Shown here: positions 42,371-51,700 of the stretch, one piece after another
How the letters are laid out: every line of letters begins with the position of its first letter
Position numbering within the stretch: the first letter of the stretch is position 1
NCBI GenBank assembly: GCA_028287505.1
Contig: JAQBPN010000044.1
Location: forward strand, 1-55,667
Origin: Fibrobacterota bacterium
GTDB taxonomy: Bacteria; Fibrobacterota; Fibrobacteria; UBA11236
DNA length: 55,667 nucleotides
Direction of reading: 5' to 3'
The notes under the pieces: generated by a model
What the model was told of the DNA's origin: nothing
Seen by the model: the letters and a program-made list of their open reading frames with translations, nothing else
The model's database searches: none
Position numbers and translations under genes: made by a program

Positions 42371-43249
42371 ATGAAACAAACATTGAAACGGACGATATTT
42401 CTGCTGTACGGTTTGCACGGATTGGTTTCCGCCATGAACATGGAGGATCCCGCCACGGACTTCGCGTTCCTGGAATTCGAGCCCTATCCCAGCTTGGGCG
42501 GCACGCGTTTCAGCGGGCCCGCGGTGGCGGAATCCAGCGCCAAGCGCGCCTGGCGGCTGGCCGGGCAGCTTTCCTTTCCGGCCGGCAAGATCGGGGACAA
42601 TCAGCTTTTCGGATCCTTCAAATCGACTTTGATGGACAGGGACATCGTCTACAACGATACCCTGCTCCTGAACGACGGCGTATTGGAACGCTTCTGGCTG
42701 AGCGGCGGTTCCACCTGGCCGGGACGCGATGGCCAAAGCTCCCTGGCGCTGGTAGGGGTGGGCGTCAACAGCGACTTCGCCGACATCGGTCTGCTGGACT
42801 TCAATACCGAGTGGATCTATTCGCATTTCTGGACCTTGAATCCTTCCTTCAATTGGGGATTGGGCCTGGATGTCCAACAGTATTTCCACAAGTACCAGCC
42901 CTACCCGCTCATCTTCGTCGACTGGAAGGTATCGGAAAAGACCAAGCTGAAATGGGACGCCGATTTCCTCGAGATGCGCCGCTTCCTGTCCCCGTGGCTT
43001 TGCTTCACCGCCGGCGTCCGGTTCAATCTGGAGTTCTTCGCCCTGAAGGATGACGCGGACTTCGAATACAACAGCATGGGATTGGAAACCGGCTTCCAGT
43101 ACGCGGTGGGGCGCAACTGCTACGCCCGCATCAAATACAAGGAGTTGGTCTGGGGGAAGGAAACCCTGGGCCTTCCCGATGGCACCCACCACACGCGCGG
43201 CATCGATGCCGGGCGCAGCCTCCGCCTCAACTTCGCCTACGGCCTCTGA
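42371..43249 (+). CDS. predicted outer-membrane beta-barrel protein (DUF6268-like)
   Basis: 292 residues. A signal peptide (about 1-21, KRTIFLLYGLHGLVSA) is followed by alternating amphipathic strands rich in Trp, Tyr and Phe: AWRLAGQLSFPAGK, QLFGSFKSTLMD, SSLALVGVGVNSDF, FNWGLGLDVQQYF, PLIFVDWKVSEKTKLKWDADFLEM, LCFTAGVRFNLEFFAL, SMGLETGFQYAVGRNCYARIKYKEL. The protein ends in SLRLNFAYGL, with an aromatic residue close to the C-terminus as in barrels. This is the pattern of a 10-14-strand barrel, probably DUF6268. The divergent Mpo1-like gene begins 33 bases away, so both promoters share a very short region. Confidence 0.72.
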   Translation: MKQTLKRTIFLLYGLHGLVSAMNMEDPATDFAFLEFEPYPSLGGTRFSGPAVAESSAKRAWRLAGQLSFPAGKIGDNQLFGSFKSTLMDRDIVYNDTLLLNDGVLERFWLSGGSTWPGRDGQSSLALVGVGVNSDFADIGLLDFNTEWIYSHFWTLNPSFNWGLGLDVQQYFHKYQPYPLIFVDWKVSEKTKLKWDADFLEMRRFLSPWLCFTAGVRFNLEFFALKDDADFEYNSMGLETGFQYAVGRNCYARIKYKELVWGKETLGLPDGTHHTRGIDAGRSLRLNFAYGL

Positions 43250-43264
43250 GGCCGCCCGCTTCCG

Positions 43265-43951
43265 TCATAAGTGCTGTTCGAACCAATGACAGGCCAGGCG
43301 CGAGACCTTTTCGGTGATGCGCGCGTCGTCGCGCCCCTTCGCGTAACCGGGGATGAATTCCAGGCGCTTCCGCCCGGGAACCGCGTTGATGCAGTCCCGG
43401 GCCAGGTCCGCTTCCGCGTCTTCCTCGTCGCCCGCGATAATCATGGTGGGCGCGCGCAGGCGCCTCATGATCCTGATCTCCCCGGGCGCGGGCAGGCCCG
43501 CCGCGACCACGGCCGCCACTTCCCCCGGGCGGGCCACCGCGACCTTGAAGGCCGGCCAGGCCCCCGGTCCGATTCCGAAGAGACCCAAGGGCAATCCCGC
43601 GGCTTCGGGTAGATCCCGCACCCATCCCAGGGAATCGTCCAGGCGTTCCGCCAACATTTCCGCGTCGAAGCACGTATTGTCTTCGCCGGCTACGCCAAGC
43701 TCTTCCGCTTGTTTGCCGATTTCCGATTCCTCTTCGGTCAACAAGTCCATGATCAGGATGCCGAATCCATCCTTGGTGAAATATTCCGCCACGTTCTGCA
43801 CGCGCTGGGAATACCGCGGCCGGCTGCCCGCATGGGCGAGCACTATCAGCCCATTGGCGCCGCTTGGAACCTGCATTTCCGCGTCCAATATCGAAGAGCC
43901 GGCCGGAACCTGCACCGGAAACCCCTCGGAAAACCATTCCTGCATCATCAT
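43265..43951 (-). CDS. alpha/beta hydrolase (dienelactone-hydrolase-like)
   Basis: 228 residues from the first of three consecutive ATGs at 43951, preceded by AGGGGGG; a longer frame to 44200 lacks support and crosses the promoter of the next gene. The fold reads as alpha/beta hydrolase: GANGLIVLAHAGSRPRYSQRVQNVAEYFTKDGFGILIMDLLTEEES (oxyanion strand and strand 4), then GLPLGLFGIGPGAWPAF at the nucleophile elbow and APTMIIAGDEEDAEAD near the acid. The elbow is G-I-G-P-G instead of G-x-S-x-G, so the usual Ser nucleophile is missing, and activity is doubtful or altered. It lies divergent from pip. Confidence 0.75.
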   Translation of the reverse strand: MMMQEWFSEGFPVQVPAGSSILDAEMQVPSGANGLIVLAHAGSRPRYSQRVQNVAEYFTKDGFGILIMDLLTEEESEIGKQAEELGVAGEDNTCFDAEMLAERLDDSLGWVRDLPEAAGLPLGLFGIGPGAWPAFKVAVARPGEVAAVVAAGLPAPGEIRIMRRLRAPTMIIAGDEEDAEADLARDCINAVPGRKRLEFIPGYAKGRDDARITEKVSRLACHWFEQHL

Positions 43952-44021
43952 GGGTGCGGCCCCCCTATATCCTGAATTAAAACAAGCCGAGGAGGGTCCC
44001 CAATATATTCGGCATGACAAA

Positions 44022-44038
44022 TTGGCATGCTCCGTGCT
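44022..44038 (+). promoter_or_regulatory. possible sigma-54-type promoter before pip
   Basis: TTGGCATG-CTCC-GTGCT keeps GG and GC ten bases apart, as in the -24/-12 consensus TGGCACG-N4-TTGCW, with three mismatches. It lies 45 bases before the pip start. No activator site is seen, and the match could be chance. Confidence 0.25.
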
Positions 44039-44082
44039 TGCGGAACGCGCTTCCGCCGCGGCGAATGCTATTTTGGGATGAT

Positions 44083-45030
44083 ATGGCGCCAGCAGGATTC
44101 TTTCCCGAAATCGAGCCCTATCGTACCGGATACCTGCAGGTTTCCCCCATCCACAGCATCTATTTCGAGGAAGCGGGTTTGCCCCACGGCGCTCCCGCAT
44201 TGTTCCTGCACGGCGGCCCGGGCGCGGGTATCAATCCCAAGCACCGGCGGTTTTTCGATCCCTCCCACTACCGGATCCTTCTTTTCGATCAACGGGGAGC
44301 GGGGCGCAGCAAGCCGCATGCGGAGCTTCTGGAGAACACCACCGACCATCTCATCGAGGACATCGAAAAACTCCGGCGCATGGCGGGAGTGGAAAAGTGG
44401 CTCGTGTTCGGCGGCAGTTGGGGAAGCACCCTGGCCTTGGCCTATGCCATCCGGCATCCCTCGCGGGTTTCCGGCCTCATCCTGCGCGGGGTTTTCCTGG
44501 GCCGCAAGAGTGAAGTCCGCTGGTTGTTCCAGGAAGGCGCTTCCGCGGTTTTCCCGGACTACTGGGAGAAATTCCTAGAGCGGATACCGCCTGGGGAGCG
44601 CCAGGACCTGGTCGAGGCCTACTACAAAAGGCTTACGGACCAGGACGCGGAGGTGCGCTTGCGTTCGGCCCAGGCGTGGAGCGGATGGGAAGCTTCCGTG
44701 TGCAAGCTCATCCCGGATGAGAACCTGATCCGCGAATCCGTTGCGGACAAGATGGCGCTGGCCCTGGCGCGGCTGGAATGCCATTACTGTCTCAACGGCC
44801 TGTTCCTGCCCTCCGAAAACCATATCCTCGACAACGCCGCCGTGATCGCGGATATCCGCTGCCGCATCGTGCAAGGCCGCTACGATATGGCGTGCCCGCC
44901 GGTTTCGGCATGGGACCTGCACCGCGCATTGCCCCGATCGGAAATCCGCATCGTTCCCGACGCCGGACATTCCGCCACGGAACCCTCCTTGGTGCGGGAA
45001 TTGGTGCAGGCAACGGAAGACTTCAAGTGA
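44083..45030 (+). CDS. pip: proline iminopeptidase (peptidase family S33)
   Basis: 315 residues from ATG at 44083, the normal family length; the longer frame from 44014 would add 23 atypical residues. The enzyme removes N-terminal proline from peptides in the cytoplasm. Landmarks: ALFLHGGPGAGINPKHRRFFDPSHYRILLFDQRGAGRSKPHA (oxyanion HGGPG and DQRGAGRS), the nucleophile elbow GGSWGSTLALAYA with Ser112, RGVFLGRKSEVRWLFQEGAS, the WExxVCKLIP-like segment, and GRYDMACPP (Asp) with GHSATEP (His) at the end. All catalytic elements are present. Confidence 0.95.
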   Translation: MAPAGFFPEIEPYRTGYLQVSPIHSIYFEEAGLPHGAPALFLHGGPGAGINPKHRRFFDPSHYRILLFDQRGAGRSKPHAELLENTTDHLIEDIEKLRRMAGVEKWLVFGGSWGSTLALAYAIRHPSRVSGLILRGVFLGRKSEVRWLFQEGASAVFPDYWEKFLERIPPGERQDLVEAYYKRLTDQDAEVRLRSAQAWSGWEASVCKLIPDENLIRESVADKMALALARLECHYCLNGLFLPSENHILDNAAVIADIRCRIVQGRYDMACPPVSAWDLHRALPRSEIRIVPDAGHSATEPSLVRELVQATEDFK

Positions 45031-45086
45031 AGATTGGCAAAAGGTCGGTAGCTGGATTTGATGCCTGGAACATTTTGGCAACGTCT

Positions 45087-45134
45087 CGTCGGGCGACCCG
45101 GCACGAAGCGTGCCTGGGCGTCGGGCGCCCGACG
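45087..45134. repeat. GTCGGGC-type palindromic element, copy C (short form)
   Basis: CGTCGGGCG (45087-45095) and CGCCCGACG (45126-45134) flank a hairpin GGCAC-GAAGC-GTGCC (45101-45115) and an extra CGTCGGGCG. The right end continues AAATGC, like copy B. It lacks the purine tract and long inner region of copies A and B. It is located 56 bases after pip, before the next gene. Confidence 0.7.
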
Positions 45135-45248
45135 AAATGCATACTGCAATCCTCTCAAATGTCTCTGTCCTTCAATACTCACAAAAGTACTCTTCCAAGG
45201 TGCAAAACATATTTTGAAATAGAGAACCCGCACCATTGGGAGGTTGTT

Positions 45249-45551
45249 ATGCCCAGAGGAGATAAATCGGCCTACACGGACAAGCAGAAGCGACAGGCCG
45301 AACACATCGAGGAAGGCTATAAGGAACGGGGCGTGCCGGAGAATGAAGCCGAAAGACGCGCCTGGGCCACCGTGAACGAAGCCACCGGCGGAGGCAAGAA
45401 GCGCGGATCGGGCCGGGGCAAATCGGTCAACAAGGCGCCGTACCACAAAGGCGGAACCAAGGGCGGGCGGGCGGCGGCGGCGCGTCCGGCCTCGGCTCGT
45501 TCCGCTTCGGCCCGCAAGGGCGCGCGAACTCGTTCCAAGACCAAGACCTGA
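45249..45551 (+). CDS. small basic protein annotated elsewhere as 'plasmid stabilization protein'
   Basis: 100 residues from ATG at 45249, with GGGAGG six bases upstream. The N-terminal half is well conserved across bacteria: MPRGDKSAYTDKQKRQAEHI, then EEGYKERGVPENEAERRAWATVNEATGGGKK. The C-terminal half is a Lys/Arg/Ala/Ser tail with low complexity, histone-H1-like, suggesting nucleic-acid binding. The family name is historical; no partitioning role is established, and no toxin partner is adjacent. Palindromic element copy C lies in its upstream region. Confidence 0.85.
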   Translation: MPRGDKSAYTDKQKRQAEHIEEGYKERGVPENEAERRAWATVNEATGGGKKRGSGRGKSVNKAPYHKGGTKGGRAAAARPASARSASARKGARTRSKTKT

Positions 45552-45632
45552 TCGCCGGACCGTCCGGAACCCCGCCCCGCCGGTGAAATCTCCATTGGCG
45601 AGGCGGCCCGGGCGGAAGTACAATTCCGGTAC

Positions 45633-46151
45633 ATGCATACCGGTCCATCCCCGTTTTCCACCCGCTGCCTGCTCCCGGCCGCCATTTCGGCTGCTCTGTT
45701 TATCGCGGCCGGATGCCGCGGGGGAAATCCGGTTTCCGATCCCGTGTATGCGGATGACGGCATCTGGATCCTGGATTCCGCCTACACTCTCGACGAATAT
45801 CCGTTCCAAACCGCCGCTTGCGAGGAAGTGTTTCCGGCCGGTTCGATGAACGTGGACTCGGTTCCACCGGAGGCGGTGGCGCATCTCCGCATTCGCGCCA
45901 CCGCGTGCTACCATGCGCGCGTGCGCGTGGTGGATTCCGACAGCGATACGGTCAGGACCTTCGAGACCCGCTTCGGCATTTTCAACCGAAGCGAAGAGGA
46001 GAAGAACCGCGGCGTGGTGGGATTCCTTGTCTGGGACGGAAAGGACGATCAAGGCGGGACCGCTCCTCCCGGCGAATACCTGTGGCGCATGGAGTTCGAT
46101 TTCGGTTCGGGCCGGATCCGGAAATTCCGGACGGTGTTCAGCGTGCCTTGA
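45633..46151 (+). CDS. lipoprotein with FlgD-Ig-like C-terminal domain
   Basis: 172 residues. A lipoprotein signal ends in IAAGC with Cys28, followed by RGGNPVSDP, a typical lipoprotein tether. The C-terminal part (about 85-172) reads like the FlgD Ig-like fold: ACYHARVRVVDSDSDTVRTFETRF, then GFLVWDGKDDQGGTAPPGEYLWRMEFDF. This motif (W-D-G-x-D-x-x-G-x-x-x-x-x-G-x-Y) is common in cell-surface and sorting modules. No catalytic motif. Its last 14 bases overlap the convergent universal stress protein gene. Confidence 0.75.
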   Translation: MHTGPSPFSTRCLLPAAISAALFIAAGCRGGNPVSDPVYADDGIWILDSAYTLDEYPFQTAACEEVFPAGSMNVDSVPPEAVAHLRIRATACYHARVRVVDSDSDTVRTFETRFGIFNRSEEEKNRGVVGFLVWDGKDDQGGTAPPGEYLWRMEFDFGSGRIRKFRTVFSVP

Positions 46152-47022
46152 CCGGCGCGGCCGCTTTCCGCGGGTGGGCGCGCTTGGCTTTGGCGGGAAG
46201 GGACGGTCCGTCTTTGCGGGGCGCGGGCGGATTCGCCTTTCGGATCACTTCCACGGAACAAGGCGCATGGAACGCCACCGCGGTGGATACGCTGCCCAGC
46301 AGATACCCTTGATAGGGATTCATCCCCCTCGATCCCAGGAATACGCAATTCGCGGACCAGGTTTTGGCTTCCTGGAGAATAATGCGCCGGGGTTCCCCCA
46401 GGCGTAGCTCATGCGTTACCGTCAATCCCTTCGCGGAGAGTTTCGCGGCGGCCTGACGCAGCCTTTTGCCGATCGGGGAAAATGCGCCTTCCAGGGATTC
46501 CCGCCAGTCGACGGCCGCCAACAAGCGCACCTGGGTATGCTTGGGCCAATTCCGGGCGGCCAGGACGCCCAACGCCGCGAAAGCCCCGGGACTGCCGTCC
46601 ATCCCCAGGATCAGCCTGGGTGCGGAAGGATCCGCGCCGATGCGGGCCCGGGCGATGCGGACGGGCCGGGTCGAATGCAAAAGGATCTTCTGGGTCACGC
46701 TGCCCAGATTCGGTTGTCCAGGGGATGGGTGGCCATGGGTTCCCATGACGATGAGGTCGGGCTTCCAGGTTCCCGCCCTGGAAAGGATCCCCCGCGCGGG
46801 CGAATCCAGGAATGCCTCGCAGCGGATTCTCCACCCGGCGAACCGCTCCGCCAGATAGCGTCGCGCCCGTTCGGCCATGGCCAGGGATCCGGAGAGGGCA
46901 TCGGCCGAATTCGCGACGGTCATGACCAGGATATCCGCCCGGGAAGGGAGGCCTGCGGCCGCCAAATCGAAAAGCGCGCCATCGCCGCAGACGGACCCGT
47001 CGTATGCCACCAGGATTCTCAT
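46138..47022 (-). CDS. tandem universal stress protein (UspA family)
   Basis: 294 residues from ATG at 47022; longer frames upstream lack support. Two Usp-like halves are visible. The first has MRILVAYDGSVCGDGAL and PDLIVMGTHGHPSPGQPNLGSVTQKILLHSTRPVRIAR, with the ATP-binding pattern G-x2-G-x9-G-S replaced by a close variant. The second has RLILGMDGSPGAFAALGVLA and NCVFLGSRGMNPYQGYLLGSVSTAVAFHAPCSVEVIR. The end is a Lys/Ala/Pro/Arg-rich tail. These proteins bind nucleotides and support survival under stress. It is divergent from the baeRF-like gene. Confidence 0.88.
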   Translation of the reverse strand: MRILVAYDGSVCGDGALFDLAAAGLPSRADILVMTVANSADALSGSLAMAERARRYLAERFAGWRIRCEAFLDSPARGILSRAGTWKPDLIVMGTHGHPSPGQPNLGSVTQKILLHSTRPVRIARARIGADPSAPRLILGMDGSPGAFAALGVLAARNWPKHTQVRLLAAVDWRESLEGAFSPIGKRLRQAAAKLSAKGLTVTHELRLGEPRRIILQEAKTWSANCVFLGSRGMNPYQGYLLGSVSTAVAFHAPCSVEVIRKANPPAPRKDGPSLPAKAKRAHPRKAAAPVKAR

Positions 47023-47162
47023 TTCCGGCCCCCAAGGAAAAAAGCCTTTCAAATTCCCTTGCGCAAGGGACAAAAAACCGGATCCGGATCCAGGGCGCGA
47101 AAACAGAAAGAGGGTTCCGCAACCGGGAAATCTATTTTACCAAGGAGGGACGGGGGGTTGGC

Positions 47163-48356
47163 ATGATCACCGGAAAGTCCACGCTCACGCTCAAATCCGG
47201 GTTTACCCGCGAAGATTTGAGCCGCATTTCCGAAGATGGGAACGGTTGGCGGCTGTCGTTGTACATGCCCCTGTACCGCACTGGACGGGAGGTGCGGCAG
47301 TCGCCCATCCTCCTCAAGGATCTGCGATCGCGCGCCTTGGCGGAACTGGAAGCGCGCGGGTGCGATCCGGAAACCATCGAGGAACTGCTGGCGCCGGTGA
47401 ACCGGATTCTCGAGGAAACGGATTTCACCGTGTTGCAGGGGGAAGGCATGGCGGCGCTTTCCGCCCGCGGGTTTTCCGCATCCTATCTGCTGCCCATCGC
47501 TCCGCCGGCGATGGTGGAGACCGGCAGGCGGTTCCTTCTCGATCCCCTGCTTCCCCTGCTGTTCGAGAACGGCCGCTTCCATCTGCTGGCCTTGAGCCTC
47601 AACTCCGTAAGGCTTTACCAGGCGGATCGCCTGCGCCTGGAGGAGATATCCCTCAACGGCATGGCCACCAATATGCGCGAGGCCCTTCGCTTTGAGGATT
47701 CGGAATCCTACCTCATGCTCCACAGCGGCGTCCCTCCGGCCGGCAAGGCCGGCGGCACCGGCATCTTCCACGGCCACGGCGGCGGCAAGGGCGATGTCAA
47801 GGAGCGGAAAAAGGATATCCTGGATTTTTTCCAGCAACTCGACAAAGGCATCGGAGAGCGGCTGCCGGAATACGATCTTCCCTTGATGCTGGCGGGCGTG
47901 GAATATCTTCTGCCCATCTACCGCGAAGCCAACACCCACCCGCGCCTGCTTGACCGAGCGATCCTGGGTAACCCTGAAGTTGCCCTCAGGCAGGACCTCC
48001 ATGCCAAGGCCTGGAAAAAATACCGCGAGTCCAGGGACGAAGAGAAAAAAGGGATCCTCCGCCTTTATGGCGAGCGCTTGGCCTCTCCGGAAGCGGTTTC
48101 CGGAATCGCCGATGTGTTGCCGGCGGCCTGGGAGAAGCGCATCCTCCATCTATTCCTCCGCAAGGGATACCGCCAATGGGGCGTATTCGATCCGGACAAT
48201 CAGCGGTTGGTCCTGGAAGATGGTCCGGGCGCGGATCGCGAGGATCTGGTGAACCTGGCATGCATACACGCCCTCTTGGGCGGCGGCAAAGTCTATGCGG
48301 TGGAAGCCGGGGAAATCCCGGAAAAGGCGGATATCGCGGCGTTGTGCCGCTACTGA
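47163..48356 (+). CDS. bacterial aRF1/eRF1-like protein (baeRF family)
   Basis: 397 residues from ATG at 47163 (AGGAGG about 15 bases upstream, GGGGG closer). The N-terminal part (LSLYMPLYRTGREVRQSPILLKDLRSRALAELEARG) and the central LALSLNSVRLYQADRLRLEEISL match bacterial homologues of the archaeo-eukaryotic release factor domain, the YxPxxRxG...N..K and LxVS..SVRLFRG patterns. The last third has LLDRAILGNPE and HALLGGGKVYAVEAGEIP, also family-like. Such proteins are predicted ribosome-associated factors acting under stress; none of the class is well characterised. The adjacent Usp gene is compatible with that. It ends six bases before the convergent response regulator. Confidence 0.82.
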   Translation: MITGKSTLTLKSGFTREDLSRISEDGNGWRLSLYMPLYRTGREVRQSPILLKDLRSRALAELEARGCDPETIEELLAPVNRILEETDFTVLQGEGMAALSARGFSASYLLPIAPPAMVETGRRFLLDPLLPLLFENGRFHLLALSLNSVRLYQADRLRLEEISLNGMATNMREALRFEDSESYLMLHSGVPPAGKAGGTGIFHGHGGGKGDVKERKKDILDFFQQLDKGIGERLPEYDLPLMLAGVEYLLPIYREANTHPRLLDRAILGNPEVALRQDLHAKAWKKYRESRDEEKKGILRLYGERLASPEAVSGIADVLPAAWEKRILHLFLRKGYRQWGVFDPDNQRLVLEDGPGADREDLVNLACIHALLGGGKVYAVEAGEIPEKADIAALCRY

Positions 48357-48361
48357 GGCCG

Positions 48362-48733
48362 CTACCGGCCTTTCAGGATTTCCGCCAGCAGAGCGGGAAG
48401 CTTGCGCGTGTCGATGGGCTTGACGATGTAAGCGTCGCATCCCGCTTCCAGCGCGCGCTCCTCGTCGCGCTTCATGGCGAAGGCCGTCAAGGCGACCACG
48501 GGGATATGCCGGGTCGATTCCTGCGAGCGCAGGTGGCGCGTCAGGGCCAGTCCATCCATGCCGGGGAGCGCCAAATCCATCAGGACCAGATTGGGAAGAT
48601 TGAGCGCGATGGCCGCCAGGGCGGTCTCCGCGTTGGATGCGCGATCGACCAGATAGCCCTCGCATTCCATCATTTCGCTGGCCAGCTTCAGGTTGATGAG
48701 GTTGTCGTCGACCACGAGTATCCGTTTCGCCAT
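48362..48733 (-). CDS. single-domain response regulator
   Basis: 123 residues from ATG at 48733. A complete receiver: DD acidic pair (LVVDDN), phospho-acceptor Asp53 in LVLMDLALPG, the Thr in VVALTAF and the Lys in IVKPID. It has no output domain. It starts one base after the histidine kinase stop and is therefore its co-translated partner, in the manner of CheY- or Spo0F-like relay proteins used with large hybrid-less kinases. Longer frames through the kinase gene are shadows. Confidence 0.94.
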   Translation of the reverse strand: MAKRILVVDDNLINLKLASEMMECEGYLVDRASNAETALAAIALNLPNLVLMDLALPGMDGLALTRHLRSQESTRHIPVVALTAFAMKRDEERALEAGCDAYIVKPIDTRKLPALLAEILKGR

Positions 48734-48734
48734 G

Positions 48735-51700
48735 CTACTCGTCCCCCGCGCGATGACGGGGAAATACCGCCGTGAAGGTGCTGCCCAGGCCGGGTTCGCT
48801 TTCCACTTCCACGCTCCCGCGATGCAGTTCCACCAGCTTCTTGGTGATGACCAGTCCCAGGCCCGAACCCGGATAATGCCGAGCGGATCCCGAGTCCAAC
48901 TGCTGGAATTGCTGGAACAGTTTCCCCAGATCCTCTTTGCGGATGCCGATCCCCTGATCGATGACCTCCAGGCGGGTGCCCCCTTCCGGATCCGATTTGG
49001 CGACCACGAAAACCTTGCCGCCCTGCTTGGAGAACTTGATGGCATTGGAAACCAGGTTGTAGAGCACCTGGCGGAACTTGCCTCCGTCCAGGAAGGCGGT
49101 TTCCGCTCCCGGGTCGGAAGCGGTCTGCACCGTGACCCCTTTGCCCAGGGCCATGGGCATCAGGATGTCGCAGACTTCGCGCATCGCGGCCGGTACGTGG
49201 ATCTCCTCCCGGAACAGCTGCATCTTGCCGGCTTCGATCTTGGCGAGGTCGAGCACATCGTTGATCAGGCGCAGCAGATGCATGCCTCCGTCCAGGATGT
49301 CTCCGAGGTATTCCGTCTGTTTGTCGTTCATGTGGCCGACCTTGCGATCGATCAGCAGTTGCGAGAACCCTATGATGGCGTTGAGAGGGGTCCTGAGTTC
49401 GTGGGACATGTTGGCCAGGAACTCGCTCTTCATGCGGCTGGCTTCCTGGATCCGCATGTTCTGCTCGGAAAGTTCCTGGTTTTTGCGGCTCGTCTCCTGC
49501 TGGCGCTGCCGCTCGATGGCGATGGCCGCAAGGTCGGACGCGGTCTCCATCAGCTTCAAATCATAGGCCGCCGGTTCCCCGGTTATGGGATAGAAGAAGG
49601 CGAATACGCCCAGCACCTGCCCGAACGATCCGCGGATGGGCAGGGAGGCGCATGCCCGCAGTCCGCACGCCAGCGCTTCCGTTCCTCCCTGGATCCAATC
49701 CGGATCCAGGGCGATGTCGGGGCAACAGACGTACTCCTTGGTAAGCGCCGACGCTCCCAGGACCCCGCTTTCCCCGTCGATGGGAAACGTCCTGGCAGGG
49801 TCGCGGAAGGATTCGGCGATTCCGGGGGCGGCCAGCCACGCCAGGCGCCGGGTATCCATGTCGAGCTGCAGGACGCAGCCTTTTCCCCCCGAGGATTCCT
49901 TTTCCACGTATTGGATCAAGCTGTCCAGAACGTCCTGCAAATGCCATCCGGAGGCCACCATGGCCAGGGTCCGCTTTTGGCAGGCCAGCAGGATCTCGGC
50001 TTGTTTCCGTTCCGTGATGTCGGAAATCGTACCGATGTACCCGATGACGGTGCCATCGGCGGCCTTGTCGGCCAGGGCGTTGCCCATCACCCATACCGTG
50101 CGGTTGTCGCTGCGCCGCATCCGGTATTCCGCATGGAAGGAAAGTCCGCGCGATGTGGCGACCAGCCAGGATTCCTTGACCCAAACCGCGTCGAGGGGAT
50201 GGATGATGAACGCGGCAATGACTCCAAGTAACTGCTCTTGGGCCAATCCGAGGAGGCCGCACATATGATCATTCACATATGTGCAACGGCCTCTCATATC
50301 GACGCGATAGAGGCCGACCGGAGAGACCGCGGCCAAGGTGCGATAACGCTCCTCGCTGTGGCGCAGCCTTTCCAGGGTCTCCAGCTTTTCCGTGATATCG
50401 TTGGACAAGGCGATGGCGGCGCTCTTTCCGGAGATTTCGATGTAATGGTGGAACACTTCCGCGTGGATGACCGACCCGTCCTTGCGGCGGTGCCTGTGCA
50501 CGGAGTTGGTCTCGCGCTCCGCGAGCAACCGCACCATGGTCGCGTCCAAGTGATGATAATCCTCCGGGAGCCAGAGATCACCTATGGTCTTGGAAAGGAA
50601 CTCCTCGTGCGTAAAACCGTATTTCCCGATGGCGGCCTCGTTCACGTCCAGGAACTTCAGGCTGGCGGTATCGAACAGCCACATCGGCTGGGGATTGTTC
50701 AGGAACAGCAGGCGGTAGCGTTCCTCGGAGTCGCGCAGCGCGAACTCGGCCTGCTTGCGGGCGGTGATGTCGCGGATCACGGCCAGCTTGGCCGAGTGTC
50801 CCTGGTAGGGATAGGAGATGGCGCGCGATTCCGCCTCGATGGTGGTGCCGTCCTTGCGGAGGAACTTGTGTTCCATGGGAGGAATGTCCAAGCCCGCATC
50901 CAGTTCCATCAGACGCTTGAGGACCGCGCTGCGGGAATCGGGATGGAAGAAATCCATCACCTGCTTTCCCAGCACTTCCTTTTCCTCTTCCACGCCGTAG
51001 AACTGCAAACCGGCGTTGTTGACGAATGCCAACTTTCCGTCCACGACGATGACGATGATATCGGGAAGCACTTCCACGAGTTTGCGGTATTTCTCCTCGC
51101 TCTCGCGCACCGCTTCCTCGGCCCGCTTGAGTTCGGTGATGTCGAGCATGGCGCCCAGCATGCGTACGGGGGCTCCGGCTTCGCCCCGGACCACGTAGCC
51201 GCGTTCGTAAATGTGTCCGGTGGTCCCGTCCTTGCGTTTGATCCGGTATTCCCGGACCCAGGTGTCCGCGCCGCCGTCCGAGATCTTATTGAAGGCGTCC
51301 AGCACCCGGTTCCGATCCTCGGGATGCAGGCGTTGTTTCCAGGCGTCCATGCTCGGGGCCATGCGATCGGAATCGTATCCGAACAACTGGAAGGCGCGCT
51401 CATTCCACCAGGTATCGCCGCTGGCGGGTTTGTATTCCCATACCGCGTCGTTGGTGGCCTGGGCGATCAGTTCGAAGCGTTCCACGCTTTGGCGGAGGAC
51501 TTCGCGGTTCCTGCGTTCTTCGGTGACGTTTTCGAATGCCACGGCCACGTTGTCGTTTGGGAGGGCGATAATCTTCGCGGTATAGTGGCCCGCCGGATCC
51601 CGGCTGTCCCCGTAGGCGATTTCCCCCAGGTCCATGGACTCGCCCGTGGCGATCACATGCAGGCATTTTGCGGTCAGGCCCAGATCGAAAATGGCGGGAA

